Assembly: GCF_007988885.1 (NCBI RefSeq)
Contig: NZ_BJUZ01000003.1
Location: 62,001 to 126,000 of the forward strand
Direction of reading: 5' to 3'
From: Gluconobacter wancherniae NBRC 103581
GTDB taxonomy: Bacteria; Pseudomonadota; Alphaproteobacteria; Acetobacterales; Acetobacteraceae
DNA: 64,000 nucleotides
Below, piece after piece: positions 47,552 through 58,155 of the stretch. Each line of letters starts with the position of its first letter. The stretch's first letter is position 1. Below the pieces are notes generated by a model that was given only the letters and a program-made list of their open reading frames with translations, was not told the DNA's origin and made no database searches. Made by a program: the position numbers and the translations under genes.

Positions 47552-48625
47552 TTAAAGGTAACTTGCGAGCGTCATGCCCTTCATCTTTGAGATGATGGAA
47601 TACGAAGCCTCCAACTGGTTCTGCGTATCTGTCATCTGAACAGAAAGCTGGGCCAGATCCACATCTTTCGCCTTACCGAGCTGATCCGTCAGCATCGAAT
47701 TCATTTGACCCAGCGCTGAACTCTGCACGGTCAATGAGTTTTGAGTAACACCCATCTGTCCAGCCATATCCGACAGGCCTGTAACAACGGATGTGTTGGT
47801 CTGCTGCAATCCTTTTACAATCGCATTAAAAGAATCACTCCCTGCGGATACACTTCCCAAAGAAGCAACGACCATAAGGTTGCGCATCAGATCCCGGATC
47901 GGTGACCCCGTGGAAACATCTGTGGCAGCTCCGCCCTGCGTCGCCACGACACCAATTGCAACGGGAGCTCCTTGGCTAACAATAGCTTTCACACTTTGTC
48001 CGGAAGCAGTCTCGGGATCAGTGGAAAGGGACGCAGAAAATGGATCACCCGCGGTCGTGTCAGCGCTCGCCTGAAGTGTGCTAGCAAGCACGTCCTGTGC
48101 GCTTGTGCTACCCGTGGACGCAACTATCGACTGAATATTGCTCGCCAGCGTGCTGTTAACCAAATTACCATTATCGCTGACCGGCGCCGTCTGAAGGTCC
48201 TGACCGGAAAACACATAGGTGCTGCCCTGCTTCGTATTCAGCAGGCTGCCCAGACTATTCAGTGCGTTCTTCGCTGCAGAAACAGCCGTTGCCACACCAT
48301 CTGCCGATACATTGCTCTGCAACGTCGCAAGTGTGTCATTAAGATCATTGGCGATGCTCGAGATCTGCTGAACTGCGGTCTGGGTTGTGCTAAGCGTGTT
48401 CTGAGCAGTCGTAATATTTCCGGTCCATGCCCCAATCTGAGTAATGGCTGGCTGAAGGGATATTGCCTGACTTCTGGACGATCCAAGGCCAGCATATGTC
48501 GTGGATTTCACACCACTTGCAGTCGCTGTTTTCTGGCTATCATTCAGTTGTGACAGATTGGAAACACCCAGCAATAACTGACTGGACGCTGTATTATACG
48601 CATAAGTCGCGACGACACCCGCCAT
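47552..48625 (-). CDS. flgL: Flagellar hook-associated protein 3 (hook-filament junction)
   Basis: 357 residues, flagellin-like ends: an N-terminal coiled segment (YNTASSQLLLGVSNLSQLNDSQKT), Ser/Thr/Ala-rich middle, and C-terminal helix (DLAQLSVQMTDTQNQLEASYSIISKM). It joins hook to filament together with FlgK. It begins two bases after the flgK stop and is the last gene of the flgEKL cluster. Confidence 0.88.
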   Translation of the reverse strand: MAGVVATYAYNTASSQLLLGVSNLSQLNDSQKTATASGVKSTTYAGLGSSRSQAISLQPAITQIGAWTGNITTAQNTLSTTQTAVQQISSIANDLNDTLATLQSNVSADGVATAVSAAKNALNSLGSLLNTKQGSTYVFSGQDLQTAPVSDNGNLVNSTLASNIQSIVASTGSTSAQDVLASTLQASADTTAGDPFSASLSTDPETASGQSVKAIVSQGAPVAIGVVATQGGAATDVSTGSPIRDLMRNLMVVASLGSVSAGSDSFNAIVKGLQQTNTSVVTGLSDMAGQMGVTQNSLTVQSSALGQMNSMLTDQLGKAKDVDLAQLSVQMTDTQNQLEASYSIISKMKGMTLASYL

Positions 48626-48627
48626 GA

Positions 48628-50154
48628 TCAGCTTCCTACTGCATTGAGAAGAGCCGAGAACATGCTCTGAACCGTCGAAACGACTTTGGCATTGGCGGCA
48701 TATGCGTTCTGAAGGCTCACTACATTAGCCATTTCCGTGTCCACCGAGACACCAGAACTGGTATTGAAACTGGTGGAGATATTGCTCTGGGACGTCTGCG
48801 ACAGCGTCAGGCTGTTTGAAGCCGAATTGGCTGTCGCTGCCTGACTGGATGTCAGCGTTGTCGCGAGATCCAGAATGGTCTGATTTCCAGAATAGCCCGT
48901 AGAGAGGTTGCCGTTGAGTCCCAGACTGCTGCTGTCCGAAGAAGGCTGTGCTGTGCCGTCAGCAAGCGTCAAGCCAAAGGCATATTGCAAGACGTTCGTG
49001 ACGGTTGTCGTGCTACCGGCACTTCCATTAACAAGCTGAGACGGATCGGCGGTGTATGTCGCCGAAACCTGCATGTCCTGTGCAAACCCTAAAGTACCAG
49101 CCGGCGTGAGCGTGCCGCTCGATGAGCCCGGAAGTGTACCTGTAGACGTGGTAAACAACGTCATGCCCTGTGCTTGAAAACGGTTTGCTGTCGTGGACGC
49201 AAATGCATCCAGCTGTGCCTGCATGGTCGGAAGTGTTGTATCACGCAGCGTAATGTTGGCCCCCAAAGAGCCACCCGAAAGGCTGGAAGTCACGTCACGG
49301 CCATTGAGCATAATGCCGGGAATTGCGTTGGCCGTAGTGGTCCCTGGATAAGCTTTATCGACGGTTACTTCGGCGCTCGAAGTCGTAAGTGGCCACGTCG
49401 AAGAAACGGCTTCCCCCGCGCTTGTCCTGTTATGTGTCGGCAGCGTCGTCCCGTTCGTAGTGGTGATCGTCATGTCGCCGTTCCCGCTGACGCGCCAGTT
49501 CACTCCGATCTCGCTAGACAGAGACGACAGGGCCGTGAAACGTTGGTTTTCGAGATCAGCCGTACTCTGCCCGGAGGCTTTGAGCGTCATGATCTGGGTA
49601 GACAGAGTACCGATCGTCGTAAGGTTGGTATTGATATCTGAAACCGTCGACACGATGCTGTCCTGCGCAGACTGTCTCTGGTTCTGATATGTTTCGCCCA
49701 GCGTATTCACACTTTGGACGAGACTTTGCGCTGCACTCACAACACTGCTTTGCGCTGAACTGCTCGTGGGCGTTGACGAGAGAGAAAGCAGATCGGATTG
49801 CACTTTGCCCAGCAGATCAGAGAGCGTTCCGCTTGAACCTGAATCCGCACTGGTAGAACCCTGCAAAGCTGTAATTGCAGAAAGCGAATTACTGGTCGCC
49901 TGATAGTTCGCCACGTCTGCATTCTGTGCATACAAAACGCGCTGAAGCTGATCATTTGTCGCCAGTGTCGTGGCGACCGTAGACACCCCGTAGCCTATGC
50001 CACCAGCCACATTGGACTGAACATTGGCAATTTCCTTAATATACCCAGACGTTCCTGCATTCGCGACATTCTGGGACGCAACGGCCATGGCCTGCTGTGT
50101 TGCACTCAAGCCGCTGGTCGCAATGGAAAGTGCGTTATTCAGTCCAAGAGACAT
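48628..50154 (-). CDS. flgK: Flagellar hook-associated protein 1
   Basis: 508 residues. The N-terminal flagellar rod/hook motif ALSIATSGLSATQQAMAVASQNVANAGTSGY and the C-terminal helix (VDTEMANVVSLQNAYAANAKVVSTVQSMFSALL) identify FlgK. Middle parts are Ser/Thr-rich and poorly conserved, as is usual. First hook-filament junction protein, exported by the flagellar type III system. It lies 18 bases after flgE. Confidence 0.92.
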   Translation of the reverse strand: MSLGLNNALSIATSGLSATQQAMAVASQNVANAGTSGYIKEIANVQSNVAGGIGYGVSTVATTLATNDQLQRVLYAQNADVANYQATSNSLSAITALQGSTSADSGSSGTLSDLLGKVQSDLLSLSSTPTSSSAQSSVVSAAQSLVQSVNTLGETYQNQRQSAQDSIVSTVSDINTNLTTIGTLSTQIMTLKASGQSTADLENQRFTALSSLSSEIGVNWRVSGNGDMTITTTNGTTLPTHNRTSAGEAVSSTWPLTTSSAEVTVDKAYPGTTTANAIPGIMLNGRDVTSSLSGGSLGANITLRDTTLPTMQAQLDAFASTTANRFQAQGMTLFTTSTGTLPGSSSGTLTPAGTLGFAQDMQVSATYTADPSQLVNGSAGSTTTVTNVLQYAFGLTLADGTAQPSSDSSSLGLNGNLSTGYSGNQTILDLATTLTSSQAATANSASNSLTLSQTSQSNISTSFNTSSGVSVDTEMANVVSLQNAYAANAKVVSTVQSMFSALLNAVGS

Positions 50155-50172
50155 TTTTTCTATCCCTCAGTC

Positions 50173-51423
50173 TTACTGGATCATCGCAAGGGTTGTCTGC
50201 AGCATTTGATTCGCTGTCGTGACGACCTTTGTATTCGCCCCATAAGCCTGCTGATCAACGATCAACTGGGTCAAGTTGCTGGTAAGGTCTGTTGTTGAAC
50301 TCTCGAGAGACCCGACATCCAGCGTTCCAGCGCCATTCGTGTTAACTGCAGTAGGGGCACTCGGGCTGCCGGAAGTGGCTGTCGCCGTGTAGGCCTGACC
50401 GTCCTGAGCAGCGAGACCATTTGGGTTCGAAAAGGTCGTTAGCGGAATTTTGGCAACGAGTTGTGAAAGGCCGTTGTCAAAAGTCGCCATGACCGAGCCA
50501 TCGGACTGGATCGCAATACCACTATAGGTACCCGTCGTTGTGCTGTCCGTGGTCATTGTTGACGTCGTTGCACCAGAAGATGTGCCGCTCGAAAGGCTTA
50601 CGCCAGACGTGCTTCCAATAGTCCCCAGAGACACAGTCATGTTCTGCGGCGTTCCAAGGAACGCGAATGATGCAGTTGCACCTGTAGCCTGCGTAGTATT
50701 ACCCACCTGCTTCAGTGAGCCGTCATCGTTGAATGTGACGGTCGTATTGTTGGTGGGGTCTGCCGTATTGCTGACTGTCCAGGTATCCGTGCCCGTCTGG
50801 GTCCATGTCAAAGAGACATCGTGAGCCACACCCTGACTGTCATAGGCGGTTGCGGTGGTTGTGCTGGTCTGGCCAGTGCCACCCACGCTTCCAATTGCAG
50901 ATGAGACTGTCATGGTCGTGGTCTGCGTAGGGCGGAAAGCAACGTTCTGAATCTGAATTGGCGCCAGTGTCGTGCTCATCTTCCCGGATGAATCGGTCTG
51001 ATACCCCTCAAGGTAGTAATTCGAGGTATTTTTCAGATAACCGTTGGCGTCCTGAGAAAAGTCACCGTTTCGCGTATAATATTGCTGTCCATTGAAAACG
51101 GGCGCTGTTCCTGTCGAATTACCCGAGGCTTGCTGAACATTGAAAAATCCGTTCCCGGAGATTGCAAGTGCCAGCGTATTGGTGGACGCCGTAACTGTAC
51201 CCTGATTATCGTTATGCTGACGGGTGGTTGCCAGCACGCTGTCGCTCATGGACTGGCCATCCTGAACCAGGCTGTTATTCGTTACATAGTCCGCAAAGCT
51301 TGTTGTCGTGGCCTTGTACCCAACGGTCTGGCTGTTGGCGATGTTGTTACTGAGATCCGAAAACGCGTGAGACTGCGCATTGAGGCCGCTTACAGCCGTC
51401 TGGACCGATCCAATAATTGACAT
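50173..51423 (-). CDS. flgE: Flagellar hook protein
   Basis: 416 residues. The N-terminal hook motif is VSGLNAQSHAFSDLSNNIANSQTVGYKA, and the C-terminus LTQLIVDQQAYGANTKVVTTANQMLQTTL is classical for FlgE. It polymerises into the universal-joint hook. First gene of the flgE-flgK-flgL run. The 209-base gap upstream to the divergent MATE gene should hold its promoter, though no sigma-54 or sigma-28 site was convincing by eye. Confidence 0.93.
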   Translation of the reverse strand: MSIIGSVQTAVSGLNAQSHAFSDLSNNIANSQTVGYKATTTSFADYVTNNSLVQDGQSMSDSVLATTRQHNDNQGTVTASTNTLALAISGNGFFNVQQASGNSTGTAPVFNGQQYYTRNGDFSQDANGYLKNTSNYYLEGYQTDSSGKMSTTLAPIQIQNVAFRPTQTTTMTVSSAIGSVGGTGQTSTTTATAYDSQGVAHDVSLTWTQTGTDTWTVSNTADPTNNTTVTFNDDGSLKQVGNTTQATGATASFAFLGTPQNMTVSLGTIGSTSGVSLSSGTSSGATTSTMTTDSTTTGTYSGIAIQSDGSVMATFDNGLSQLVAKIPLTTFSNPNGLAAQDGQAYTATATSGSPSAPTAVNTNGAGTLDVGSLESSTTDLTSNLTQLIVDQQAYGANTKVVTTANQMLQTTLAMIQ

Positions 51424-51632
51424 GACATACTCCGCCAGCAGGTTGGCCTCGGGACGCGCCCCCGGGCATCGTGGTCAGTGCACCATTCCATGAAGAGTCT
51501 TAATAAAGTTCTTATGCCCGCTATGGATTCTGCGCTTTCTGATCACATCAAAGCCAGTAAATCTCACGGTGGATTACCAGTTCCACAGACGGCTCTGGTT
51601 CTTCCGGGGAAAAAAGCGCAGAATGCGAATGC

Positions 51633-53015
51633 ATGCCTCGATCTCAGCCTTCTGCCACCTGCCCTGCTAACCCGCCCCGGATTCCGGACAATTCTCCCGT
51701 AAGACCGGCACGATTTGTCCATGGCAGCATCATGCGGCACGTCATTACAATGGCGGGAACTGGCGCCGTGGGGCTGATGGCTGTTTTTGCCGTCGATCTC
51801 CTGAATTTTGGCTATATTTCCCATCTTCATGACCCAGCGTTGACGGCGGCAATCGCGTTTGCCACCTCACTCAGCTACGTTCAGATTTCAGTCTCTATCG
51901 GTATGACGATCGGCCTTGGAGCATGCACGGGCCGTCTCATCGGGGCATGCAGACATGATGAAGCGCGCAGCCTTGCCTCGGCATTTCTGCTCATCATGGC
52001 GGCCGTCGCGCTGATGCTCGGTATCCTAACGGCTGTTTTTGCAACCCCGCTCCTGACTTTACTTGGCGCACGCGGGCCTGCACTCCACCACGCCGCAACA
52101 TTCCTGCATATTGTTTCGCCCGCGCTCCCACTCGTATGCATGGGCATGGCACTCTCTTCGCTGCTGCGCGCCGTGGGTGATGCAAAACGTGCGATGCGGG
52201 TGACACTCACCGGAGCGATTGTTGCTGCCATTCTGGACCCGATCATGATCTTCGGGCTTCATCTGGGTCTTGAGGGAGCTGCGATCAGCACAATCCTTTC
52301 CCGGTGCATGATCATGGCCAGCGGTTTCATGAACCTGCGCGGACACGACATGATCGAATGGCCGCGCAAGGAAGCGTTTCTACCTGCAGCACGACGCATA
52401 GGCGGCATCGCCCTGCCAGCCATTGCAACCAACCTGGCAACGCCCGTCGGCGCCCTGTTCATGACGCATGCGATGTCCCGCTTTGGTCTGGATGCCGTCT
52501 CCGGGCAGGCAACCATTGATCGTATTGCACCCGTTGCCTTTGCGCTGGTCTTTGCACTGACGGGATCTGTCGGCCCGATCATGGCTCAAAATCTTGGAGC
52601 AGGGCTTATCCCCAGGGTCAAAGAGACCCTTCTCGCAGCTCTTCAGCTAACCGCGCTGTGTGTTGTCACGACATGGTTGATCCTTGCCGTTGGCCACAAT
52701 GTCATTCTGGATCTGTTCAATCTGCATGGATCAGGTGTGGAGATCGTCAGGTTATTCTGCTGTTGGCTGGTGGCAAGCTACATGTTTGTCGGGCTGCTAT
52801 TCGTGGCCAACACAGCATTCAACAATCTTGGCCACCCGTTCTACTCCACGGGTTTCAACTGGGGGCGTGCCACACTGGGAACCATTCCGTTCGTTTGGAT
52901 CGGTTCGAACTATGGTCCTATCGGTGTGCTGGTGGGGCAGTCCCTGGGCGTCGTCGTGTTCGGGACAGCAGCGGTCCTCACTGCTTTCTCTGTCATTAGA
53001 CGCCTCAAGGTCTGA
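51633..53015 (+). CDS. MATE-family efflux transporter
   Basis: 460-residue inner-membrane antiporter with twelve predicted helices in two MATE repeats (GSIMRHVITMAGTGAVGLMAVFAVDLL near residue 32; second repeat near RRIGGIALPAIATNLATPVGALF). It exports drugs or metabolites using Na+ or H+. ATG 51,633 was kept because the RFVHGSIMRHV segment belongs to the MATE domain, so the later ATG at 51,732 would cut it. Convergent with the S9 peptidase, four bases apart. Confidence 0.9.
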   Translation: MPRSQPSATCPANPPRIPDNSPVRPARFVHGSIMRHVITMAGTGAVGLMAVFAVDLLNFGYISHLHDPALTAAIAFATSLSYVQISVSIGMTIGLGACTGRLIGACRHDEARSLASAFLLIMAAVALMLGILTAVFATPLLTLLGARGPALHHAATFLHIVSPALPLVCMGMALSSLLRAVGDAKRAMRVTLTGAIVAAILDPIMIFGLHLGLEGAAISTILSRCMIMASGFMNLRGHDMIEWPRKEAFLPAARRIGGIALPAIATNLATPVGALFMTHAMSRFGLDAVSGQATIDRIAPVAFALVFALTGSVGPIMAQNLGAGLIPRVKETLLAALQLTALCVVTTWLILAVGHNVILDLFNLHGSGVEIVRLFCCWLVASYMFVGLLFVANTAFNNLGHPFYSTGFNWGRATLGTIPFVWIGSNYGPIGVLVGQSLGVVVFGTAAVLTAFSVIRRLKV

Positions 53016-53019
53016 AAGC

Positions 53020-54921
53020 TCAGGAGAGGTCCAGAACCTTCCTGTAAAATGCCAGTTCCCGTGTCAGAGAGTCTTCAATCGAGCTGCTCGTCCGGAAACC
53101 ATGACCTTCTTCCGGATAAACATGCAGTTCTGAGTGTTCCAGTTTTGTGCACATAGCCTGTGCCTGAGCCAGTGGAACGACGTTATCTGCTCCGCCATGC
53201 AGGAACAGCACAGGAACACTGATGCTCTGTGCCTGAGTTACAGGGGAACGTTCCAGATACACGGCTTCGTCCTGTGGGTAAGGGCCAATCAGCCGGTCCA
53301 GATAGCGTGCCTCGAATTTATGGGTTTCAGCAGCAAGGGCGCGCAGATCTGTCACGCCGTAGAGAGAAGTTCCTGCTGCAAAAAGGTCTGACTGAGCAAG
53401 AGCTGCCAGAACGGTCAGACCACCCGCACTGCTTCCACGAATGACGCAACGTGAGGGATCGACAAGGTCGCGTTCAACAACCGCGCGGACGCCAGCAAGA
53501 CAATCCTCCACATCCGCAACACCCCACTCCCCATCAAGGGCTTCACGATAAGCCCGACCAAATCCCGTAGAACCACGATAATTCACGTCCAGCACAGCAA
53601 AACCGCGTGACGTCCACCATTGTACCTTAAATGCAAAGCCGGGATTGGCACGCCCGGTAGGGCCACCATGCGCCATGACCACAAGCGGTGGCTTTTCGTC
53701 TGGACGCAGGGAACTGGAGCTTCTGGATGGTGGATAAAAAAGGGCATGGGCTTCCACGCCATTGGTCGTAGGAAACGTCAGTGGTTGGGGCGCGGCGATG
53801 TCCTCGCCCGTTATTCCGGGCGGTAGGATCACACTCTCCCTGAATCGTTCAAAACCTGTCTCGGGCAATCCAACAGCAATGGCCGGCGGAGCTTCAGAAG
53901 GAGCGTCGATCCAGGCCAGACGACCATCTGCAAGACGCTCTGGCACGTTAACGGGCGCTCCGAGTAAGAGCTCTTCCCAGATATGGCCATCAAAGCGCAG
54001 AACATGATTGAGGCCATGACGTATTCCGAGTGCCAAGAGGCATCCGTCCGGCAGAGGTGTCATTGTCCTCTGGCTGAAAACCCAGTGCGGAAGGCCAATT
54101 TCGGCCCTGGCATCAGGGAGCATGGTAGCCGTCCATTCTCCACCGATCCACTGAAAACGGATGGGAGCCCAGCACCCAGAAATATCAGACGTTGCGTACA
54201 ATGTAGCAGAATCTGCCCATCGCGGCTCGATGATGCTGCAAGGCGTTTGCCCACCAAGCTGATGAGGGACACCAAGCTCCATCGTTGCCCTCTGCAGAAC
54301 AGCGACGTCCAACCGAGTGGCGGTCCAGGGCATTTCTGGATCATCCCAGCTGAACCAGGTCAGAAAATGACCATCGGGAGACGGGCGAGGCGCAGCATAG
54401 AAATCTGCACCGTGCACTAGGACAGTTTTCTGTCCGGCAGAATTCACATGAATGATTGCAGCTTCGGCCTTTCCTATGGAATGACTCTCCTGCACGCAAA
54501 AAACCGAGGCCCCGACAGGATCAAATGTAATATCCGCGTAGCGGTTTTCGGGCATGTTTCCCGCCGGGCACCAGCAATCAAGCTGACCATCCTCCACATA
54601 CCAGAGCCCTCCCTTCCGACGATCACTGAAGGCGATGGACGGTGTTTCTCCATTCAATCGCACATCCCAGGCCCCTCCACCGTATTCATGGACACGGGAG
54701 CCAACGTCTGTTTCAACAGGGGTCAGGTCATGGATGATCCCATCTGGAGACCTACCAACGACGACACCGCGACCTTTCTCCTCGGGACGATTTTCCAACC
54801 AGAAAATCCAGTTCCCGGCGGTTCGAAGTTCGGACAGGGATGTTGTCTTGCCCGCAACGAGAGAGGGGGCAACCCATGAGGGCCAGTTTCCGGCTGAAAG
54901 AGTATGGGCGCGATCGTTCAT
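53020..54921 (-). CDS. S9-family prolyl oligopeptidase/acylaminoacyl peptidase
   Basis: 633 residues: an N-terminal beta-propeller (about 1-370) and a C-terminal alpha/beta-hydrolase domain. The catalytic Ser is in GSSAGGLTVLA, the Asp in HGGADNVVP, and the His in EEGHGFR. The oxyanion motif MAHGGPTG is also present. No signal peptide, so it is probably cytoplasmic, trimming short peptides. The 5' end is close to the divergent DedA gene. Confidence 0.92.
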   Translation of the reverse strand: MNDRAHTLSAGNWPSWVAPSLVAGKTTSLSELRTAGNWIFWLENRPEEKGRGVVVGRSPDGIIHDLTPVETDVGSRVHEYGGGAWDVRLNGETPSIAFSDRRKGGLWYVEDGQLDCWCPAGNMPENRYADITFDPVGASVFCVQESHSIGKAEAAIIHVNSAGQKTVLVHGADFYAAPRPSPDGHFLTWFSWDDPEMPWTATRLDVAVLQRATMELGVPHQLGGQTPCSIIEPRWADSATLYATSDISGCWAPIRFQWIGGEWTATMLPDARAEIGLPHWVFSQRTMTPLPDGCLLALGIRHGLNHVLRFDGHIWEELLLGAPVNVPERLADGRLAWIDAPSEAPPAIAVGLPETGFERFRESVILPPGITGEDIAAPQPLTFPTTNGVEAHALFYPPSRSSSSLRPDEKPPLVVMAHGGPTGRANPGFAFKVQWWTSRGFAVLDVNYRGSTGFGRAYREALDGEWGVADVEDCLAGVRAVVERDLVDPSRCVIRGSSAGGLTVLAALAQSDLFAAGTSLYGVTDLRALAAETHKFEARYLDRLIGPYPQDEAVYLERSPVTQAQSISVPVLFLHGGADNVVPLAQAQAMCTKLEHSELHVYPEEGHGFRTSSSIEDSLTRELAFYRKVLDLS

Positions 54922-55033
54922 TTCTCATCCCGTGGCTGATGGCCTAATATCGTTCGATGATGGCAGTTTCTGCCACTTTTCGCATAGGGCCAAGACACTG
55001 TTCCATCTATCTCATTTCCTCGACCACCTGCTG

Positions 55034-55675
55034 ATGCAATACGGCTATGGCGTGGTCGGTGTAACAGTCATGCTGGAGAGCATGGGACTGCCTCTGCCTG
55101 CGGAAAGTCTTATCATCGCAGCGTCGCTTTATGCCGGCAGCACCCATCACCTTGAAATTCGCTGGATTGCAACCGCCGCGGTGATCGGTGCGATCATGGG
55201 CGATAATTTCGGGTATCTCATCGGTCACACGGTTGGCTACGGCGTTCTCAAGAAATATGGACGCAAGATCGGACTGACAGAAGAACGTCTGATCCTTGGG
55301 CGATACCTTTTCAAACGCCATGGTGGGGTCGTCGTATTCGCCGGGCGCTTTATTGCCGTACTTCGTGTTTTCGTCGCTTTGCTGGCAGGAGCAAACCGGA
55401 TGCCCTGGCATTCGTTCCTGTTCTTCAACGCGATGGGTGGGATCGTCTGGGCCGGGGGCTATGCTTTCGTCACCTATGAACTCGGCCGACAGATTGAGAA
55501 AATTTCTGGTCCACTCGGCATCACCGTGGGCGCTCTCGGATTACTTTGCCTCGGAGGGGCATTCTTCTTCCTGAAGAAAAACGAAAAACGCCTGACGGAA
55601 GAAGCCATGGAACATGCAAGGCTGGAAGAGCAGGAACGGCAGTCCAGACCACACGCCAAAGGGAAACCATCATGA
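55034..55675 (+). CDS. DedA-family membrane protein
   Basis: 213 residues from ATG 55,034. The DedA/VTT features are ESMGLPLPAESLIIAASLYAG, GDNFGYLIGH, the FAGRFIAVLRVFVALLAGANRM signature with its Arg, and terminal membrane helices, then a charged tail. The family works in lipid-carrier or phospholipid flipping and envelope homeostasis. The frame is open well upstream and GTG 54,932 is an alternative start; neither has a clear ribosome site. The stop overlaps the SDR start (ATGA). Confidence 0.85.
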   Translation: MQYGYGVVGVTVMLESMGLPLPAESLIIAASLYAGSTHHLEIRWIATAAVIGAIMGDNFGYLIGHTVGYGVLKKYGRKIGLTEERLILGRYLFKRHGGVVVFAGRFIAVLRVFVALLAGANRMPWHSFLFFNAMGGIVWAGGYAFVTYELGRQIEKISGPLGITVGALGLLCLGGAFFFLKKNEKRLTEEAMEHARLEEQERQSRPHAKGKPS

Positions 55676-56643
55676 TACATGCCTCTGAAACTCCCTGGTC
55701 TCTGGATGCTTTGGAACGCCTTGATAGTCGTACGGCGCTTATCACGGGCTCGACGGGCGGCCTGGGCTTCGAGACAGCCTGTGGTCTGGCTTCCCTAGGC
55801 GCTTCAATCATCCTGAGCGGCCGGAGCCGGGACAAAGGCAGAGCAGCGCTTTTGCGCCTGAGCGAACGTGTTCCGAGTGCAAAAGCTCAATTTGAACTGC
55901 TGGATCTTGCATCCTTGGCCTCAATCGCAGATTTTGCGCAATCCCTGCGAGACAAGGGGCAGCCCCTTCACATGCTTGCGAATAATGCCGGCATCATGGG
56001 CCCTGCAAAGCGCATGATAACCAAAGATGGCTTCGAGCTTCAGTTCGGGACAAACCATCTCGGTCATTTCGCCCTGACTGGTCGCCTTCTTCCACTTCTG
56101 GCAGCAGGAAACGCCACAATCATGACTGTGGCTTCCCTGGCAGCCCTCAAAGGCGACTTGCCGTTCGGAGACCTGAACGCCCGCCATTCCTATAGTCCTA
56201 TGCCGCGATATCGGCAGAGCAAGCTTTCCAACCTTCTCTTCGCAAATGAACTCAATCGCCGGGCGAAGCATGCGCCCTGGCCGATCCATTCCCGCGCAGC
56301 CCATCCCGGCTGGGCTGCGAGCGATATCGTCTCCAATAATGCCTTCCTGGATCAGGGAGGCACTGCAGCAGGTCGCACCATCCGTAAAGCACTTCGCAGT
56401 GTGGCTGGTCCGGTTTTCCACGCTATGGGGCAGAGTGTCGAGGAAGGCGCCAGGCCCTTGTTATACGCCCTTGCTTCGCCGAACGCCTCGGACGGGGGGT
56501 ATTATGGGCCGACAAATTCAAGAGAGCGCAAAGGACCTCCCGGAAAAGCGGCTTTCCCAGAAAAATCTCAGGATGAGAAACTGGCAGAACGGCTCTGGGC
56601 TGTTTCTGAGCAAATGACTGGCGTTAAATATGGCCTCTATTAA
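55672..56643 (+). CDS. Short-chain dehydrogenase/reductase
   Basis: 323 residues, SDR family close to the retinol dehydrogenase/WW-oxidoreductase-like group. The nucleotide motif is TGSTGGLG, followed by NNAG (NNAGIMGP) and the catalytic YxxxK as YRQSK, with Ser in VASLAALKG. Substrate not predictable. Translationally coupled to dedA. Confidence 0.9.
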   Translation: MIHASETPWSLDALERLDSRTALITGSTGGLGFETACGLASLGASIILSGRSRDKGRAALLRLSERVPSAKAQFELLDLASLASIADFAQSLRDKGQPLHMLANNAGIMGPAKRMITKDGFELQFGTNHLGHFALTGRLLPLLAAGNATIMTVASLAALKGDLPFGDLNARHSYSPMPRYRQSKLSNLLFANELNRRAKHAPWPIHSRAAHPGWAASDIVSNNAFLDQGGTAAGRTIRKALRSVAGPVFHAMGQSVEEGARPLLYALASPNASDGGYYGPTNSRERKGPPGKAAFPEKSQDEKLAERLWAVSEQMTGVKYGLY

Positions 56644-56888
56644 ACAGAAACTAAAAATGAGTTTCTCAAATAAAAATTTGTCCGCAACGAAGAGAGCTAA
56701 CGCTTTGTATGTGAACTTATTTACAGGCTAATTTCATAGCTCATGCTAACAAAACACCACCGGCCCCGGGCATCGTTAACTTATTGGTAAGGAACATTCC
56801 TCCTTAATACCAACGAAGATGCCTTGGGCATCATGTCGCATTCATAGAAGTGAACAATGCAGATCCTCGGCATCATTCTCAACTCTTT

Positions 56889-58064
56889 ATGACGCCCGAT
56901 ACTCCCACACTTCTGAGTTGCATTACGGTCATCTGCCTGTTGTTCGGCTCATATTTCATTTTTTCCGAACCCAGTCACAATACGAGAGAAAGAAGATTCT
57001 GGTATGCCAGTCCTTTTCTGGCAGGTGGCATTTCGGGCATTTTTTTTACTGTTCCGTCTATTCTCCCAGGATTATGGGGATTACGGATTGGCGCCATTTT
57101 CATGCTTCTGGCCTACGGTGCCGGATGGCAAGCCATTCGCATAACCATTGGCCATAGACCAAAAGCCGCAAGAATTTTAATACCATGTGCCGTGTCCCTT
57201 AGTCTTTCTGCATTGGCAGGTATTATTGGTTCCGTTCACATATTGAGTTCATTCTGCCGCGCACTGGTCATCACGGGATTCAACGCATGTGCGCTTTATG
57301 AGCTTCAGAAAAAAACCACAGAAAAAACGCATGCTGAAAATATCCTGTGGAACCTTCTTATCGTCTATACTGTCTTAAATGCTCTGATCGTTCCTTTTGT
57401 TCCTTGGTTACCAGCACCCTTTGGCGCAAAGGGTACGACCATATGGTCAGTCACAGCATATAATTTCATGACGATTATTGAAGTAACTGTTGTAGCACTT
57501 GCACTGATTGCCATTCCCCGAGAACGTCTTGCCGCTCTCCATCATAAATTGACCCTTCAGGACCCTTTGACCGGCGCTGGAAACAGGCGCGCTCTGAAGG
57601 AGTGGGTTACAATAAACTATATAAACAAGAAGCCTATAGTTTTACTTGTTCTTGATATTGATCATTTCAAATCAATCAACGATGCCTGCGGTCATGCCAC
57701 CGGTGACAAGGTCATTATTGCTGTTAAAAGTGTTTGCGAACAAATACTGCCGAAGCCATCATCCTTTTTCAGAATTGGTGGAGAAGAATTCATAGCGGTA
57801 TTTCCATATACAACCGTTCATGATGCTTTAACGACAGGGCATAAAATCCGACAGGAATTTACGAAAAGATCTACAAATTTCGTAGGTCAAAACATTGAAG
57901 TGACATTGAGCATAGGCGGTGCAATACGCCTTTCTTCAGGCACCCCATGGCTGACATTATTGGATAGCGCAGACGCTGCGCTCTATACCGCCAAACGTGA
58001 AGGGCGAAACAGGATTATAATCGCCCCTGATAGCGAGGCACCGCTCACTGCGGAAGCCTGCTGA
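56889..58064 (+). CDS. Membrane-bound diguanylate cyclase
   Basis: 391 residues. The N-terminal half has six or more hydrophobic helices. The C-terminal GGDEF domain (from about residue 225, LTLQDPLTGAGNRRAL) carries the active-site motif GGEEF and the DIDHFKSINDACGHATGD region, so it should make cyclic di-GMP. The sensed signal is unknown. The inhibitory RxxD site is not obvious. ATG 56,889 was preferred; GTG 56,850 would add 13 residues. Cyclic di-GMP commonly controls motility and surface polysaccharide, both encoded nearby. Confidence 0.9.
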   Translation: MTPDTPTLLSCITVICLLFGSYFIFSEPSHNTRERRFWYASPFLAGGISGIFFTVPSILPGLWGLRIGAIFMLLAYGAGWQAIRITIGHRPKAARILIPCAVSLSLSALAGIIGSVHILSSFCRALVITGFNACALYELQKKTTEKTHAENILWNLLIVYTVLNALIVPFVPWLPAPFGAKGTTIWSVTAYNFMTIIEVTVVALALIAIPRERLAALHHKLTLQDPLTGAGNRRALKEWVTINYINKKPIVLLVLDIDHFKSINDACGHATGDKVIIAVKSVCEQILPKPSSFFRIGGEEFIAVFPYTTVHDALTTGHKIRQEFTKRSTNFVGQNIEVTLSIGGAIRLSSGTPWLTLLDSADAALYTAKREGRNRIIIAPDSEAPLTAEAC

Positions 58065-58155
58065 TTTAAAAGGTGTCATCTCCAACATTCAAGACGAAAT
58101 ACCGGAGATTACACCCAGAATTATTTTTGACTGATCTATACTGATACCGCAATTT